This document shows, in pieces, positions 17,284 to 17,500 of a stretch of 17,500 nucleotides of DNA. The stretch is from Botryococcus braunii (Eukaryota; Chlorophyta; Trebouxiophyceae): NCBI GenBank assembly GCA_002005505.1, contig KV908658.1, forward strand, positions 129,492 to 146,991, given 5' to 3'. Position 1 is the first letter of the stretch; every line of letters begins with the position of its first letter. A program made the translations under genes and the position numbers. Below the pieces are notes generated by a model. It searched no databases, was not told where the DNA came from, and saw only the letters and a list, made by a program, of their open reading frames with translations.

Positions 17284-17362
17284 CCCCCCCCCCCCCCAAA
17301 AAAAAAAAAAAAACAATATGTAACGCTACCCTCCTTCCACCACCTCCCCCCCCCCCCCCCCA
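17284..17362 (+). repeat. C and A homopolymer cluster
   Basis: A run of about 14 C followed directly by about 15-17 A begins near 17284, and another run of about 15 C ends near 17361. The rest of the window to 17500 holds GGGGA repeats near 17427-17441 and no gene I recognise. Confidence 0.8.
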
Positions 17363-17500
17363 ACTCTTGCCCTGGCTGGATCGGACCGCCCCGTTCCTCA
17401 GCGCCCCCACCCTCCCTCCCCAAAGAAGGGGAGGGGAGGGGAAATGTTTCCTTATATTCCTGCAGCTGCAGTATACTGACGATGCTTTTCTCCATAGTCC

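Noticed and set aside
17421..17441. G-quadruplex from the GGGGA repeat
   Set aside because: Only three adjacent G4 runs are present, one short of the classic motif.

Overview
This is nuclear DNA from a eukaryote. Genes are split by GT-AG introns, non-LTR retrotransposon fragments lie between them, and long dinucleotide microsatellites, C/G homopolymers and minisatellites fill introns and intergenic space. There is no operon, Shine-Dalgarno or bacterial gene packing. My best guess is a green alga, from the repeat-rich architecture with frequent small introns and a plant-like squalene epoxidase, but the sequence does not prove the lineage.

Layout. Bases 1-1048 (minus) hold two exons of a BTB/POZ-domain gene whose 3' part runs off the left edge. 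Bases 1606-3090 and 4123-4724 (both minus) hold 5'-truncated fragments of related LINE elements. The second is bracketed by a near-identical ~33-bp target-site duplication. Bases 4760-8449 have no gene I can recognise; they hold (CA)n, (GA)n, (CT)n and poly-C/G arrays and a few hairpins. Bases 8450-14260 (minus) hold a split gene for squalene epoxidase (squalene monooxygenase). I rebuilt eight exons by matching the conserved family blocks. With the chosen splice sites all phases agree and the sum is 1416 nt, 471 codons plus a stop. One more N-terminal exon is expected upstream; a weak candidate is at 14689-14721. Bases 14722-17500 hold no gene I recognise, but contain a 48-bp direct repeat around a palindrome (16507-16618) and a long hairpin (17005-17057).

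Function. Squalene epoxidase makes 2,3-oxidosqualene, the committed oxygenation step of sterol synthesis. The FAD-binding and catalytic-domain motifs are intact, so the gene looks functional. The BTB protein probably acts as a protein-protein adaptor. The two genes lie on the same strand with the LINE fragments and repeats between them; nothing suggests that they work together.

The most unusual features are the repeats. A 69-bp minisatellite starts at the 5' splice site of the last squalene epoxidase intron and copies the exon/intron boundary five times. A ~110-bp (CT)n tract (transcribed strand sense) lies about 30-40 nt after another 5' splice site. Every sizeable (CA)n array has CA on the plus strand. 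I found no coherent new multi-gene system.
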